A stretch of DNA of 64,000 bases from Planomonospora parontospora (GCA_014647935.1 BMQD01000009.1:186001-250000), one strand, 5' to 3'. Shown: positions 8,684 to 17,015, counted from the stretch's first letter. Made by a program: numbers and translations. Notes: generated by a model not told the origin, from the letters alone.

Positions 8684-9643
8684 TCAGGACAGGAGGTCGG
8701 CGAGGGCTCGAGTGCGGGCGGGGTGCCGGAGTTTGCGCATGCCCGCGGACTCGATCTGGCGGATGCGCTCGCGCGTCACACCGAGTCTCCTGCCGATCTC
8801 CTCGAGGGTCCTGGCCTCGCCGTCGGCCAGGCCGTACCGGAGGGAGATCACGTCCGCCTCCCGCTCGGTCAGGGTCTCCAGCGCCGCGTCCAGCTGCCCG
8901 CGCAGCGACGAGGAGACCGCCGCGTCGGCCGGGTCCTGCGCGTCGTCCTGGATGAGATCACCCAACTCGGCATCGTCGTCGCCGACCGGGGTGTGCAGCG
9001 AGATCGGCTCGCGGGCGTGCCGGAGCAGCTCCTCGACCTTCTCCGGGGTCAGGTCGAGCTCGGCCGCCAGCTCCTCGGAGGTGGCCTCCCGGCCCAGCTG
9101 CTGCCGCATCGCGCGCCGGGCGCGGTTCACCCGGTTGAGGACCTCGACGACGTGCGCGGGCAGGCGGACCGTCCGGCTCTGGTCGGCCAGGGCCCGGCCG
9201 ACCGCCTGCTTGATCCACCAGGTGGCGTAGGTGGAGAACTTGAGGCCGCGCCGGTGGTCGAACTTCTCCACTGCGCGCATCATCCCGATGGTCCCCTCCT
9301 GGACCAGGTCCAGCAGCGGCATCGCGCCGGCGGCGGCGTAGCGCCTGGCGATCGAGACGACCAGCCGCAGGTTGGCCTCGACCATGTGATCCCTGGCGCG
9401 GCGGCCTTCGGCGGCCAGCCGCTCCAGCTCCCATCGCTCGGCCGGAGCCGGCCCCTGGCCCTCGGCGTCGAGGCGCTCCTGCGCGCGTGCCCCGGCCTCG
9501 ATGCGCCTGCCCAGCTCCACTTCCTGCTCGGCGGTCAGCAGCGGGGTGCGCCCGATCTGCCGGAGGTAGTCCTTCACCGGGTCGACGTCGACGGCTCCGT
9601 TCGCGTGGCGGGCAGGGCGGGATGCGGTGGCGGTAGCGCTCAA
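8684..9643 (-). CDS. Group-2 sigma-70 factor (HrdD/SigB-like)
   Basis: About 319 residues. Region 1.2 is seen as DPVKDYLRQIGRTPLLTAEQEVEL, region 2 as DLVQEGTIGMMRAVEKFDHRRG followed by FSTYATWWIKQAV (2.3-2.4), then region 3, and region 4.2 as TLEEIGRRLGVTRERIRQIE. It lacks the long region 1.1 of the primary sigma HrdB, so it fits a nonessential group-2 factor. TTG at 9643 is preferred because GAAAGGA lies 5 nt upstream; another in-frame TTG at 9668 has no Shine-Dalgarno. It follows a small gene (9728-10057) in the same direction and is probably under the same TetR-controlled promoter. Confidence 0.92.
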   Translation of the reverse strand: MSATATASRPARHANGAVDVDPVKDYLRQIGRTPLLTAEQEVELGRRIEAGARAQERLDAEGQGPAPAERWELERLAAEGRRARDHMVEANLRLVVSIARRYAAAGAMPLLDLVQEGTIGMMRAVEKFDHRRGLKFSTYATWWIKQAVGRALADQSRTVRLPAHVVEVLNRVNRARRAMRQQLGREATSEELAAELDLTPEKVEELLRHAREPISLHTPVGDDDAELGDLIQDDAQDPADAAVSSSLRGQLDAALETLTEREADVISLRYGLADGEARTLEEIGRRLGVTRERIRQIESAGMRKLRHPARTRALADLLS

Positions 9644-9727
9644 GGGGGTCCTTTCGCCGGGTGGGGTCAACGGGAACGCGGGAACGGGGGCGGTCGATTC
9701 CCGGAGCCGGGGTGATCGGCCGGATGC

Positions 9728-10057
9728 TCAGCCGCGGCCGGGCACGCGGCGGGGGCGGTGCGCCGGGACGCGGTGGCCCTGCCCCCGCCGCACGCCCTCG
9801 GCACGGCGGTCGTGCCCGCCCGCCGTACGGACGGAGCGGTTCGAGGGGCGCGGCGCGGCGGGCGCCTGGAGGGGCGCCTGGAGGGGCACGGAAGCGGGCA
9901 TCCGCGGCAGCGCGGGGGCCGGCGTCCACGTGGACGCGGGAGCGGCGGCCGGCCCGACGGGCCGGGTGCCGGGGCGGGCGGCGGCGGCCGGCTCCGGATC
10001 CGCGGCCCTCCGGATCGCCTCGGCGAGACGAGCGGTGCTGAGGGTCTTCTCGGCCAT
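9728..10057 (-). CDS. Small hypothetical protein upstream of the sigma factor
   Basis: A 109-residue ORF with a very good Shine-Dalgarno (GAAAGGAAGG) before its ATG at 10057 and a consensus promoter at 10097-10125. The first 20 residues (MAEKTLSTARLAEAIRRAAD) could form a helix. The remainder is Pro/Ala/Arg-rich low complexity without recognisable domain, including a duplicated QAPLQAP. It sits 84 nt ahead of the sigma gene in the same direction and divergent from a TetR gene. I do not recognise a family. The strong start signals make translation likely; the C-terminal reading may be poorly conserved. Confidence 0.55.
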   Translation of the reverse strand: MAEKTLSTARLAEAIRRAADPEPAAAARPGTRPVGPAAAPASTWTPAPALPRMPASVPLQAPLQAPAAPRPSNRSVRTAGGHDRRAEGVRRGQGHRVPAHRPRRVPGRG

Positions 10058-10091
10058 GCGGGCCTTCCTTTCGGTCGCGGCGGCTTGCCTG

Positions 10092-10125
10092 ACATAAACT
10101 TATGTTGGACATAGAAATATGTCAA
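10092..10125 (-). promoter_or_regulatory. Promoter with two overlapping TetR-type operators
   Basis: On the minus strand TTGACA (10120-10125) and TAAGTT (10097-10102) are separated by exactly 17 nt. Two palindromes of identical design, ACATA-N4-TATGT, occupy 10092-10105 and 10109-10122, with centres 17 bp apart, and cover the -10 and -35 boxes. They lie between the small gene/sigma factor and the divergent TetR gene, and are the obvious binding sites for that TetR protein. Confidence 0.75.
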
Positions 10126-10161
10126 CACCGAATTTAGGTCGAGTCGAGGTAAGGTGGAGGC

Positions 10162-10806
10162 ATGAGCACCCAGACGACCGGCCTCCGAGAGCTGAAGAAG
10201 CAGCAGACCAGGGAGAACATCTCCCACCAGGCCACCCGGCTGTTCCTGGAACGCGGCTTCGACAAGGTGACGATCGCCGACGTGGCGGCGGCGGCGCAGG
10301 TGGCCAAGATGACGGTCACCAACTACTTCCCGCGCAAGGAGGACCTCGCCCTCGACCTGAGCGAGGCGTTCGTGCAGTCCCTGGCCAGGACCGTCCGGGA
10401 GAGGGGACCGGGAGAGTCGGCGCTGGCCGCGCTGCGCCGCGCCTACCTGGCCGCGGTCGCCGAGCACAGCCCGGTGATCGGTTTCTCCGGTCCCGAGTTC
10501 GCCCGGATGATCACCGACAGCCCCGCGCTGACGGCCCGGCTGCGGGAGTTCCACGACGAGCGGGAGAGGGCGCTGGCCGACGCCCTCACCGCGGAGGCCG
10601 GCACCGGGGCCGGCGACATCCTGCCCACGGTGGCCGCGGCCCTGCTGAGCGGCGTCCACCGGCTGCTGTTCGACGAGACGCTCCGCCGCACCCTCGACGG
10701 GCAGGGCGACGCGGAGATCGCCGAGGCGCTCACCGGCCACATCGGCACCGCCTTCGACGTCCTGGAACCCGCACTCGGCGACTACGCCGTCCGCCCGGCC
10801 GGATGA
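10162..10806 (+). CDS. TetR family transcriptional regulator
   Basis: 214 residues with the TetR DNA-binding helices at about 14-62 (QTRENISHQATRLFLERGFD and ADVAAAAQVAKMTVTNYFPRKEDL). The C-terminal domain is an all-helical ligand pocket and has the MftR-like or SACE_7040-like look of single-domain actinobacterial regulators. The ATG follows GGTGGAGG. It is divergent from the small protein and sigma factor genes; two palindromes between them should be its operators, which would make it the switch for that sigma factor and for itself. The inducer is unknown. Confidence 0.9.
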   Translation: MSTQTTGLRELKKQQTRENISHQATRLFLERGFDKVTIADVAAAAQVAKMTVTNYFPRKEDLALDLSEAFVQSLARTVRERGPGESALAALRRAYLAAVAEHSPVIGFSGPEFARMITDSPALTARLREFHDERERALADALTAEAGTGAGDILPTVAAALLSGVHRLLFDETLRRTLDGQGDAEIAEALTGHIGTAFDVLEPALGDYAVRPAG

Positions 10807-10972
10807 CCCGCCGTCCACCCCGCCGAACAGCCGGATCGCCGCCCGCCGCACCGGACGCCCGGACCACGGACCGCCCACGCCGCCCATCACCGCCGCCCGG
10901 ACCGCCGACCGGCCGTCACGGGCGTGGGCGGCCCGGGCGTGGGCGGTTCAGGCGCTGGCCGACAATGAAGAG

Positions 10973-11995
10973 GTGATTGACACCCGGCGGCTGCGGACCC
11001 TGCGCGCGGTGGCCGACCACCGGACGGTCACCGCCGCCGCCGCGGCCCTGCACCTGACCCCGTCGGCGGTCTCCCAGCAGCTCGCCGCCCTGGAGCACGA
11101 GGTCGGCCACCGGCTGCTGGAGCGCGACGCCCGGGGCGTGCGGCTGACCGCCGTCGGCCGCATCCTGCTCGGCCACGCCAACGAGGTCCTCGCCCAGCTG
11201 GAGCAGGCCGGAGCCGACATCGCCGCCTACACGACCGGTACGGCGGGCGAGGTGCAGGTCGCCTCGTTCGCTACCGCGATCGGCCTCGTGGTGGCCCCGG
11301 CGGTGGGCCTGCTCCGGGAGAAGGAACCGGGCCTGCGGGTGCGCGTCCTGGACGCCGAGGGGGACCAGAGCCTCACCATGGTGCTGGACGGCGCGGTGGA
11401 CGTCGCCGTCGCCGTGGAGTACCGCGGCGCTCCGGGCGCGGACGATCGGCGGCTCTCCCGCATCCCGCTCTACGCCGAGCCGTTCGACGTCGTCCTCCCC
11501 CGCGACCACCGCCTCGCGCGCCCGGCGGGTACGGCCCGCACGGACGCGGCGGACGCCGGCCCGGCGGACAAGGGCATGGCTCCCACGGGCACGGCGAGCA
11601 CCGAAGCGGCGGGCACCAGCGCGGCGGGTGCGGCCCTCCCCGTGGAGACGATCACCGTCGCGGACCTGGCGGGCGAGACCTGGATCGGCCCCTACCCGGG
11701 CAACCCCTGCCACGACGTGATCGCCCTGGCCTGCGAGCACGCCGGGTTCACCCCCGCCTTCGCGCACTCCTCCGACGACTTCCGCGCGGTGGTCGCCCTG
11801 GCCTCGGCCGGGGCGGGCGTGGCGATGGTGCCGCGCCTGGCGCTGCGCGGCGCCGACCTGTCCGGCGTGGTGATCCGCCCCGTCGAGGGCCCGCAGCGCC
11901 GGGTCTTCGCCGCCGTACGGCGCGGCGCCGAGCGCCACCCCCTGCTCGTCCCCCTGCTCGACGCCCTCCGGCACACCGCCACCGCCCTGAGCTGA
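10973..11995 (+). CDS. LysR family transcriptional regulator
   Basis: 340 residues. The winged helix is at about 4-62 (RTLRAVADHRTVTAAAAALHLTPSAVSQQ), followed by a LysR substrate-binding domain from about 90. A Thr/Ala/Gly-rich insert of about 38 residues (about 183-220) interrupts the effector domain just after the DHRLARPAG motif. GTG at 10973 is the start; a GACAAT hexamer ends 6 nt before it, so the message is probably leaderless. The flanking genes give no clear target. The preceding segment 10807-10972 is Pro/Arg-coding-like low complexity with a direct repeat of CGGGCGTGGGCGG (10919-10945). Confidence 0.88.
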   Translation: MIDTRRLRTLRAVADHRTVTAAAAALHLTPSAVSQQLAALEHEVGHRLLERDARGVRLTAVGRILLGHANEVLAQLEQAGADIAAYTTGTAGEVQVASFATAIGLVVAPAVGLLREKEPGLRVRVLDAEGDQSLTMVLDGAVDVAVAVEYRGAPGADDRRLSRIPLYAEPFDVVLPRDHRLARPAGTARTDAADAGPADKGMAPTGTASTEAAGTSAAGAALPVETITVADLAGETWIGPYPGNPCHDVIALACEHAGFTPAFAHSSDDFRAVVALASAGAGVAMVPRLALRGADLSGVVIRPVEGPQRRVFAAVRRGAERHPLLVPLLDALRHTATALS

Positions 11996-12020
11996 CCACA
12001 CTGAGCTGATCCCCTCGACC

Positions 12021-12188
12021 CTACGGGCGGAACCCTGACCGCTCCTCCCGGCCGGAGGACCGGCGTTCGGCGGGACCGAAGACACATCCGCCCCAATCGA
12101 CGAAGCCGGTGAAGATCCCCAGGTCGGCTCCGCGCAGGGTTTCGGCCTGCTTCTCCGCGAAGACCGAGAGATAGACCTCAGTCTTCAC
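12021..12188 (-). pseudogene. RelE/ParE-like toxin gene remnant
   Basis: A GTG (12188) begins the peptide VKTEVYLSVFAEKQAETLRG, which looks like the first strands and helix of a RelE/ParE-type toxin. After about 32 residues the likeness ends and the frame runs through unrelated Arg/Ser-rich codons to TAG at 12021. It overlaps the end of the antitoxin-like fragment by 11 nt, the usual antitoxin-toxin arrangement. At 55 residues it is about half the normal toxin length and lacks the C-terminal catalytic strands, so it should be inactive. Family assignment is by eye. Confidence 0.45.
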
Positions 12189-12314
12189 CGGTGGTGAGCT
12201 CCGAGTTCTTGGAGCCCCACTCCGTCTTGATCTGCTTCCAAGGGCGACCCTCGCCCTGCCGCATCTGCTGGAGCCCGTCGGCCAGCAGCCCGTCCTCCAG
12301 AAGCTCCTGATAAC
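12178..12314 (-). pseudogene. Antitoxin gene remnant (C-terminal part)
   Basis: The minus-strand frame ending with TGA at 12178 reads RYQELLEDGLLADGLQQMRQ and then GEGRPWKQIKTEWG, a helical tail like that of RelB/Phd-type antitoxins partnered with RelE toxins. Upstream of about 12314 the frame loses likeness and a different gene fragment begins on the opposite strand, so the DNA-binding half is missing. Together with the truncated toxin this is a decayed type II toxin-antitoxin module. Confidence 0.45.
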
Positions 12315-12425
12315 GACTCCCGCTTCGCGGACTTCGTCGCCGAGCGGGCCGACGCGGCATGGTGGCACCCGCTCAAGGGGAAATACGTGATCATCGATCT
12401 CGAGCGGCCGACCGAGGGCTCCTAG
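12309..12425 (+). pseudogene. C-terminal fragment of an unidentified protein
   Basis: On the plus strand a frame reads DNDSRFADFVAERADAAWWH followed by PLKGKYVIIDLERPTEGS and a TAG at 12423-12425. It has good high-GC third positions but no start codon. It abuts the antitoxin remnant and its stop overlaps the convergent GTPase stop. It looks like the tail of a gene whose 5' part was lost by the same rearrangement. I do not recognise the family. Confidence 0.4.
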
Positions 12426-14290
12426 GCTCCGCCCCGGGCCGTGGCGACCGCCTCGGTGAAGCGGCGGTGGCGGGTCAGCTCGTCCTGCACGGGGTCCAGG
12501 ACGAGTTCGCGGCCGACCCGCTCCACGCTCGCGCGCAGCGCCCCGGCCGCCTTCCGGGCCCGGCGCCGCCCGCCGAGCCAGGCGACGGCCCGGGAGAGCA
12601 GCGCGAGCACGACGCCGAGCAGCAGCCCGCCGAGCAGCAGCAGGGTGGGCCACGGCAGCTCACCGGCGGTCGGCACGGGCGGCTCGGGCAGGTGCAGGTA
12701 GTCCATGGCGAACAGGCCGAGCAGCCAGAGCGCGCCCGCCACCGCCGCCGCGAGCACCAGCCACTGCGCCGCCCCGGCCACCCGCCACCACAGCGGCCTG
12801 CGGGACGCGCCGAGTGAGGTGGTCGCCACCGCCCGGTCGAGCGCGTCCTCCAGCTCGTCCGCGTGCGACCGCGCCGCGCGCCGTACGGCCGCCGCCCACG
12901 GCTCGGACAGTCCCGCCGAGGCGGCGGCGGCCGTGTCGCGCAGGGCGGTGTCCAGCTGGGAGCGCTGGACCGCCCCGGCGGCGGGGATCGAGGTGCGCCC
13001 GACGGCCTCGCCGACCGCGTCCGGTCCCGGGGAGCCGCCGCCCAGGCGGAGGCGGCGCAGCGGGTCGGGCCGCAACCGGCGGGCCCACCGGGTCACCGGC
13101 CAGCCGGTGGCGGCGACCGAACGGTGCCGGTGCGCCTTCGCCACCGCCCGGACCACCACCGGCACCCCGGCCGCCTGCGACAGCGCGGCGGCCAGCGGCC
13201 CGGCCAGGACACCGGCGTCCGCGTCCGGGGTCCGCACCGGCCCGGTCACGCCGCCCGCCGGCGCCGGTCCGCCCGTGCCGCGGGCACCGGTTCCCCCGGC
13301 CACCCCGTCCCTGCCGCGGGCACCGGTTCCTTCGGCCGCCCCGCCCGAGCCGTTCGAATCCCCGGTCCCGGACCCGGTGCCGGTCGAGGCCCGGGCCAGC
13401 GCGTCGGCGGCGGTCTCCGCGTCGGCGGCCAGGCGGTCGGTCCAGGAACGGCGGCCGGCGACCCGGGCGGCCAGCAGCGCGCGCAGCTCGCCGACGCCCG
13501 CCCCGGTCCGCGCCGAGACGCCGAGCACCGGCACCCCGGCCAGCCCGTCGGCCTCCAGCAGCCGCCGCAGGTCCGCCAGGCACCGCTCGGCCGCGGCCGG
13601 AGAGAGCCGGTCGATCTGGTTGAGGACGACCACCGTGACGTCCCGGTGCCGGGCCAGCGGAGCCAGGTAGAGGTCGTGCACGGCCGCGTCGGCGTACTTC
13701 TGCGGGTCGAGCACCCACACCAGCAGGTCGACCAGCCCGGCGAGCCGGTCCACCTCCAGGCGGTGCGCCCGCTCGATCGAGTCGTGGTCGGGCAGGTCGA
13801 GCAGGACCAGCCCGCTCAGGCCGGCGTCGCCCGCGCCGTCCCCCGCGCCGCTCCCCGCACCGTCCCTCGCGCCGTACCCGGTTCCGTCACGTGCGGCGCC
13901 CGCCGTACGGTGCTCCGCCGTACCGTCCACCTCGTGGCGGTCGGGGATCTGCAGCCAGTCGAGCAGCGGCCCGGACCCGGCGCCGTCCCACAGCGCCGCC
14001 TGCGCGGTGGACGTGGTGGGCCGGGTCACGCCGACCCTGGCCAGCGAGGTCCCGGACAGCAGGTTGAACAGGGACGACTTGCCGCTGCCCGTCGCCCCGG
14101 CCAGCGCGGCCGCGGTGTGGTCCACCGACAGGCTCCGCCGCGCGCCCGCCCGGTCGACCACCGCGCGCGCCCGCGCGACCGCACCGGCGTCCAGCCGCCC
14201 GTCGGCCAGTTCGGCGGCCTCCGCCAGGGCCGTCAGCCGGTCGTCCAGGGAGGGCCCGCTCCCGCGGCCCGTGCGTCTGAGCAGCTTCAC
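12422..14290 (-). CDS. Dynamin-like GTPase with C-terminal membrane helices (YfjP-like)
   Basis: 622 residues. The P-loop GATGSGKS is at residues 65-72, a switch region follows (GVTRPTTSTAQ), G3 is DLPDHDS and G4 NQID. After a long Gly/Thr-rich insert (about residues 300-355) comes a helical region and a pair of hydrophobic helices (about 505-525 and 535-562), then a basic tail. This fits bacterial dynamin-like or YfjP GTPases that act on membranes. Its GTG start overlaps the stop of the upstream dynamin-like gene by 4 nt, so the two are a co-translated pair, reminiscent of the Streptomyces DynA/DynB pair that supports sporulation septation; that parallel is inference. Confidence 0.85.
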   Translation of the reverse strand: MKLLRRTGRGSGPSLDDRLTALAEAAELADGRLDAGAVARARAVVDRAGARRSLSVDHTAAALAGATGSGKSSLFNLLSGTSLARVGVTRPTTSTAQAALWDGAGSGPLLDWLQIPDRHEVDGTAEHRTAGAARDGTGYGARDGAGSGAGDGAGDAGLSGLVLLDLPDHDSIERAHRLEVDRLAGLVDLLVWVLDPQKYADAAVHDLYLAPLARHRDVTVVVLNQIDRLSPAAAERCLADLRRLLEADGLAGVPVLGVSARTGAGVGELRALLAARVAGRRSWTDRLAADAETAADALARASTGTGSGTGDSNGSGGAAEGTGARGRDGVAGGTGARGTGGPAPAGGVTGPVRTPDADAGVLAGPLAAALSQAAGVPVVVRAVAKAHRHRSVAATGWPVTRWARRLRPDPLRRLRLGGGSPGPDAVGEAVGRTSIPAAGAVQRSQLDTALRDTAAAASAGLSEPWAAAVRRAARSHADELEDALDRAVATTSLGASRRPLWWRVAGAAQWLVLAAAVAGALWLLGLFAMDYLHLPEPPVPTAGELPWPTLLLLGGLLLGVVLALLSRAVAWLGGRRRARKAAGALRASVERVGRELVLDPVQDELTRHRRFTEAVATARGGA

Positions 14291-16062
14291 CGGTCACCCG
14301 CCCTCTTCCCGGCCGCGGCCGGGGTCCCGCCGGGGATCTCCCGCCGGTGCTCCCGTACGGCCTGCGCCGCCGCGCGCAACGCCGGGGCGCTCCCGTCGGG
14401 CGGCCGGACGGCGTCGAGGAGTCCGGTGAAGCGGGCCGCCTCCCGGGCGAGGATGTCCTCGACCCGGGCGCGCAGGTCCTCCCTGGCCCGCAGCGTCAGG
14501 GTACGGACGGCCTGGTCCCCGAAGACGGCCTCCAGGAGCTTCTGGCTGAGCACGCTGGTGCCTCCGGCGATGCCGACCTCGATCCCGGTCAGGCCCCCGG
14601 TGGAGGCGAAGACCGCGATCATGAGCAGCAGCCCGGCGCCGTTGACCCCGTACGAGGCGATCCTGGCGGCGGTCCGCTTCTCCGCGCCCTCCTGCCGGAC
14701 CAGGTCCAGCACGTACCCCTGCCAGCCCCGGACGGCCTCCTCCGCGGAGCGGCGCAGTTCCGGCGAGGAGCGGCCCAGGCGCCCGGCCTCGACGGCGCCC
14801 GCCTGCTCCAGCAGCGCGCGGCCCGCCTCCCTGGCGGCCCACGACTCCAGCGCGCGCTCGGCGGCGCTGTCGGCCGACGCCCTGATCAGGGTCTCCACCC
14901 CGCTCTCCAGCGCGACCCGCAGCTCGCTCTCCGGGGCGGGCCGTCCGGTGAACAGCGCGACGACGCGGTCCCGCAGCCACCCCACCCGGCTCTCCAGGGA
15001 GCGCATCAGGTCGCCGGTGCCGATGAAGTCCTGCCAGCGGGCGAGCACCTCGCCCCGGAGCAGCGAGCCGTCCAGCATGCCCTCCTCGAAGCGGGCCATG
15101 CCCTCGGCGTAGGCCGCGTCGGTCGCCGCCCGGAGTTCGGCGTCCGCCGCGTGCTGGCGGTCCACCGCGTCGGCGAGCGCGGGGACGCGGACGGCGAGGC
15201 TCTCCAGCGCGCCGGAGAGGGTCTGGCGCACCACCTCCGCGCGGGCCGCCGCGTCGGCCGCGATGCCGTCCAGCCACCGGGTGATCGGCCGGACGGCCTC
15301 GCGCGGCAGCCGGGCGTTCTCCTCGGGCAGCGGCAGTTCCGGCACCTCGAACAGCCGGGTCCCGCCCAGTCCGTTGGCCTCCAGCAGCCTCGCCAGGTCG
15401 CCCGCGACCACGCCGAGCGCCTCCGGCGGGACGCGGGACAGGATCACGGCCAGCGCCGTGCTCCGTTCCCGGGCCGCGCGCAGGAAGCCCCACGGCACCT
15501 CGTCGGCGTAGCGGGCGGCGGTGGTGGTGAACAGCCACAGATCGGCGGCGGCGAGGAGCTGGGCGGCCAGCTCGCGGTTGGCCGTGACGACCGAGTCGAT
15601 GTCGGGCGCGTCGAGCAGGGCCAGGCCGGGCGGGAGCGCCTCGGCGACGACCACCCGGAGCGTGCCCGGCTCGCCGGAGCCGCTCCCGGTCACCCGGGGC
15701 AGTCCGGGCAGGACGTGGCGGCCGGCGAACCAGTCCCGGTCGGCGGGGGCGGTGACCAGCGTGGGGGCCAGGGTGGTGGGGCGGAGCACGCCGGGTTCGG
15801 AGACGTCCGCACCGACCAGGGAGTTCACCAGGGTCGATTTGCCCGCCCCGGTGGACCCGCCGACGACGGCCAGCAGCGGGGCGTCGATCGCGCTCAGGCG
15901 CGGGATCAGGTAGTCGTCGAGCTGGCCGGTCAGCTCCCGCAGCGCCCGCCGGTCGGCCGCCGCGTCCCCGGCCGCCAGGGGGAACAGCTCATGGTCGAGG
16001 TGGCGGCGGAGTTCCCGCAGCGCTCCCAGCAGACCGTCGCTTTCCTTCATAGAACGGGTCAT
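14287..16062 (-). CDS. Dynamin-family GTPase
   Basis: About 591 residues. The P-loop GGSTGAGKST is at 68-77, followed by VNSLVGADVSEPGVLRPTT (switch I threonines) and DAPDIDS as G3. Behind it is a long helical region typical of dynamin stalks, with one hydrophobic segment (NGAGLLLMIAVFASTGGLTG) that could insert in the membrane. ATG at 16062 (MTRSMKES...) is chosen; a longer reading to 16248 would pass through the hairpin at 16092-16144. It is the first gene of a two-gene operon with the YfjP-like GTPase. Heterotypic pairing of bacterial dynamins is known in other bacteria; here it is suggested by overlap. Confidence 0.85.
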   Translation of the reverse strand: MTRSMKESDGLLGALRELRRHLDHELFPLAAGDAAADRRALRELTGQLDDYLIPRLSAIDAPLLAVVGGSTGAGKSTLVNSLVGADVSEPGVLRPTTLAPTLVTAPADRDWFAGRHVLPGLPRVTGSGSGEPGTLRVVVAEALPPGLALLDAPDIDSVVTANRELAAQLLAAADLWLFTTTAARYADEVPWGFLRAARERSTALAVILSRVPPEALGVVAGDLARLLEANGLGGTRLFEVPELPLPEENARLPREAVRPITRWLDGIAADAAARAEVVRQTLSGALESLAVRVPALADAVDRQHAADAELRAATDAAYAEGMARFEEGMLDGSLLRGEVLARWQDFIGTGDLMRSLESRVGWLRDRVVALFTGRPAPESELRVALESGVETLIRASADSAAERALESWAAREAGRALLEQAGAVEAGRLGRSSPELRRSAEEAVRGWQGYVLDLVRQEGAEKRTAARIASYGVNGAGLLLMIAVFASTGGLTGIEVGIAGGTSVLSQKLLEAVFGDQAVRTLTLRAREDLRARVEDILAREAARFTGLLDAVRPPDGSAPALRAAAQAVREHRREIPGGTPAAAGKRAGDR

Positions 16063-16091
16063 TCCCGAGGAAAGAGCGCCTAGACGCGAAC

Positions 16092-16144
16092 GGCCCCACC
16101 GCTCGACCGGGTCACGGGGGCGAACCCGGTCGAGCGCTGGGGCC
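16092..16144. terminator. Long hairpin between response regulator and dynamin operon
   Basis: A 21-bp stem with one mismatch (16092-16112 pairing with 16124-16144) and an 11-nt loop. It lies 30 nt before the dynamin start and 167 nt after the response regulator stop, so it may end the upstream transcript or structure the dynamin leader. Confidence 0.5.
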
Positions 16145-16290
16145 TGTCTCCCGGCTCCGGCCGGCGGGCCTTGACCGGGCTCATCTCCCCCGCAGCTGGA
16201 GACGATCCCGGGCCCGCCGCCGTTCCGGGAGGTTCTGGGGTCACGCACCGCCCATTGGAACCCATCAAACTCAGGGTCAGGTCAGGCGGA

Positions 16291-16308
16291 GCTGAAGAAT
16301 AGCTGAAG
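16291..16308. promoter_or_regulatory. Direct repeat GCTGAAG-N4-GCTGAAG (candidate response-regulator site)
   Basis: GCTGAAG at 16291-16297 and again at 16302-16308, an 11-bp period. It is placed just after the stop of the response regulator gene and in front of the dynamin pair. Three similar repeats occur elsewhere in this locus (17054, 20980, 21021). An 11-bp period is typical of OmpR-family tandem sites. Binding is inferred. Confidence 0.5.
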
Positions 16309-16310
16309 GT

Positions 16311-17015
16311 TCAATCACCTTGCGGCGGGCGCAGCACGTAGCCCACCCCGCGCAGGGTGTGGATCAGCCGCGGCTCGGCCGTGTCGACCTTCCGCCGCAG
16401 GTAGGAGACGTAGGACTCGACGACACCGGCGTCGCCGCCGAAGTCGTAGTTCCACACGTGCTCCAGGATCTGCGCCTTGGACAGCACCCGGCCGGTGTTG
16501 ACCATGAGATGGTGCAGCAGCTTGAACTCCGTCGGCGAGAGCCGTACCGGCTCCCCCGCCTTCCAGACCTGGTGCGCCTCCTCGTCCAGCTCCAGGTCGG
16601 CGACCTTCAGGCGCGTCGGGAGGTCGAGGTCGCCCCGGGTGCGGCGGAGCACGGCCCGGATGCGCGCGAGGACCTCCTCCAGGCTGAACGGCTTGGTCAC
16701 GTAGTCGTCGGCCAGCCGCAGCCCGGTGACCTTGTCGTCGACGCCGTCCCGGGCGGTGAGGAAGACCACGGGCATCTGACTCCCCATCTCCCGCAGCCGC
16801 CCGGCCACCGCGAAGCCGTCCATGTCGGGCAGCATCACGTCGAGCACCACGAGGTCGGGGCGGATCCGCTGGGCGAACTGCACCGCCTCCCCGCCGTCCG
16901 CCGCGGTCATGACCTCGAAGCCGGACATGCGCAGGCTCGCGGAGAGCAGTTCCCTGATGTTCGGTTCGTCGTCCACCACCAGCAGGCGGGCCTCAACTCT
17001 GTCCAGCACGACCAC
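16311..17015 (-). CDS. OmpR-family response regulator without adjacent kinase
   Basis: 234 residues. The receiver domain has acidic D15/D16, phospho-acceptor D59 in VVLDVMLPD and K108 in DYVTKPF; the winged-helix domain runs from about 130 (LSPTEFKLLHHLMVNTGRVLSKAQIL). It is very like the paralogue at 24424-25149. The loop before the conserved lysine reads GLRLADDYVTKPF, one residue shorter than the usual GL-x-x-GADDY and than GLTAGGDDY in the paralogue. No kinase gene is next to it; it follows the efflux operon in the same direction, separated by a 62-nt gap that holds a candidate autoregulatory repeat. It may be phosphorylated by the kinase at 23036-24424. Confidence 0.92.
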   Translation of the reverse strand: MVVLDRVEARLLVVDDEPNIRELLSASLRMSGFEVMTAADGGEAVQFAQRIRPDLVVLDVMLPDMDGFAVAGRLREMGSQMPVVFLTARDGVDDKVTGLRLADDYVTKPFSLEEVLARIRAVLRRTRGDLDLPTRLKVADLELDEEAHQVWKAGEPVRLSPTEFKLLHHLMVNTGRVLSKAQILEHVWNYDFGGDAGVVESYVSYLRRKVDTAEPRLIHTLRGVGYVLRPPQGD

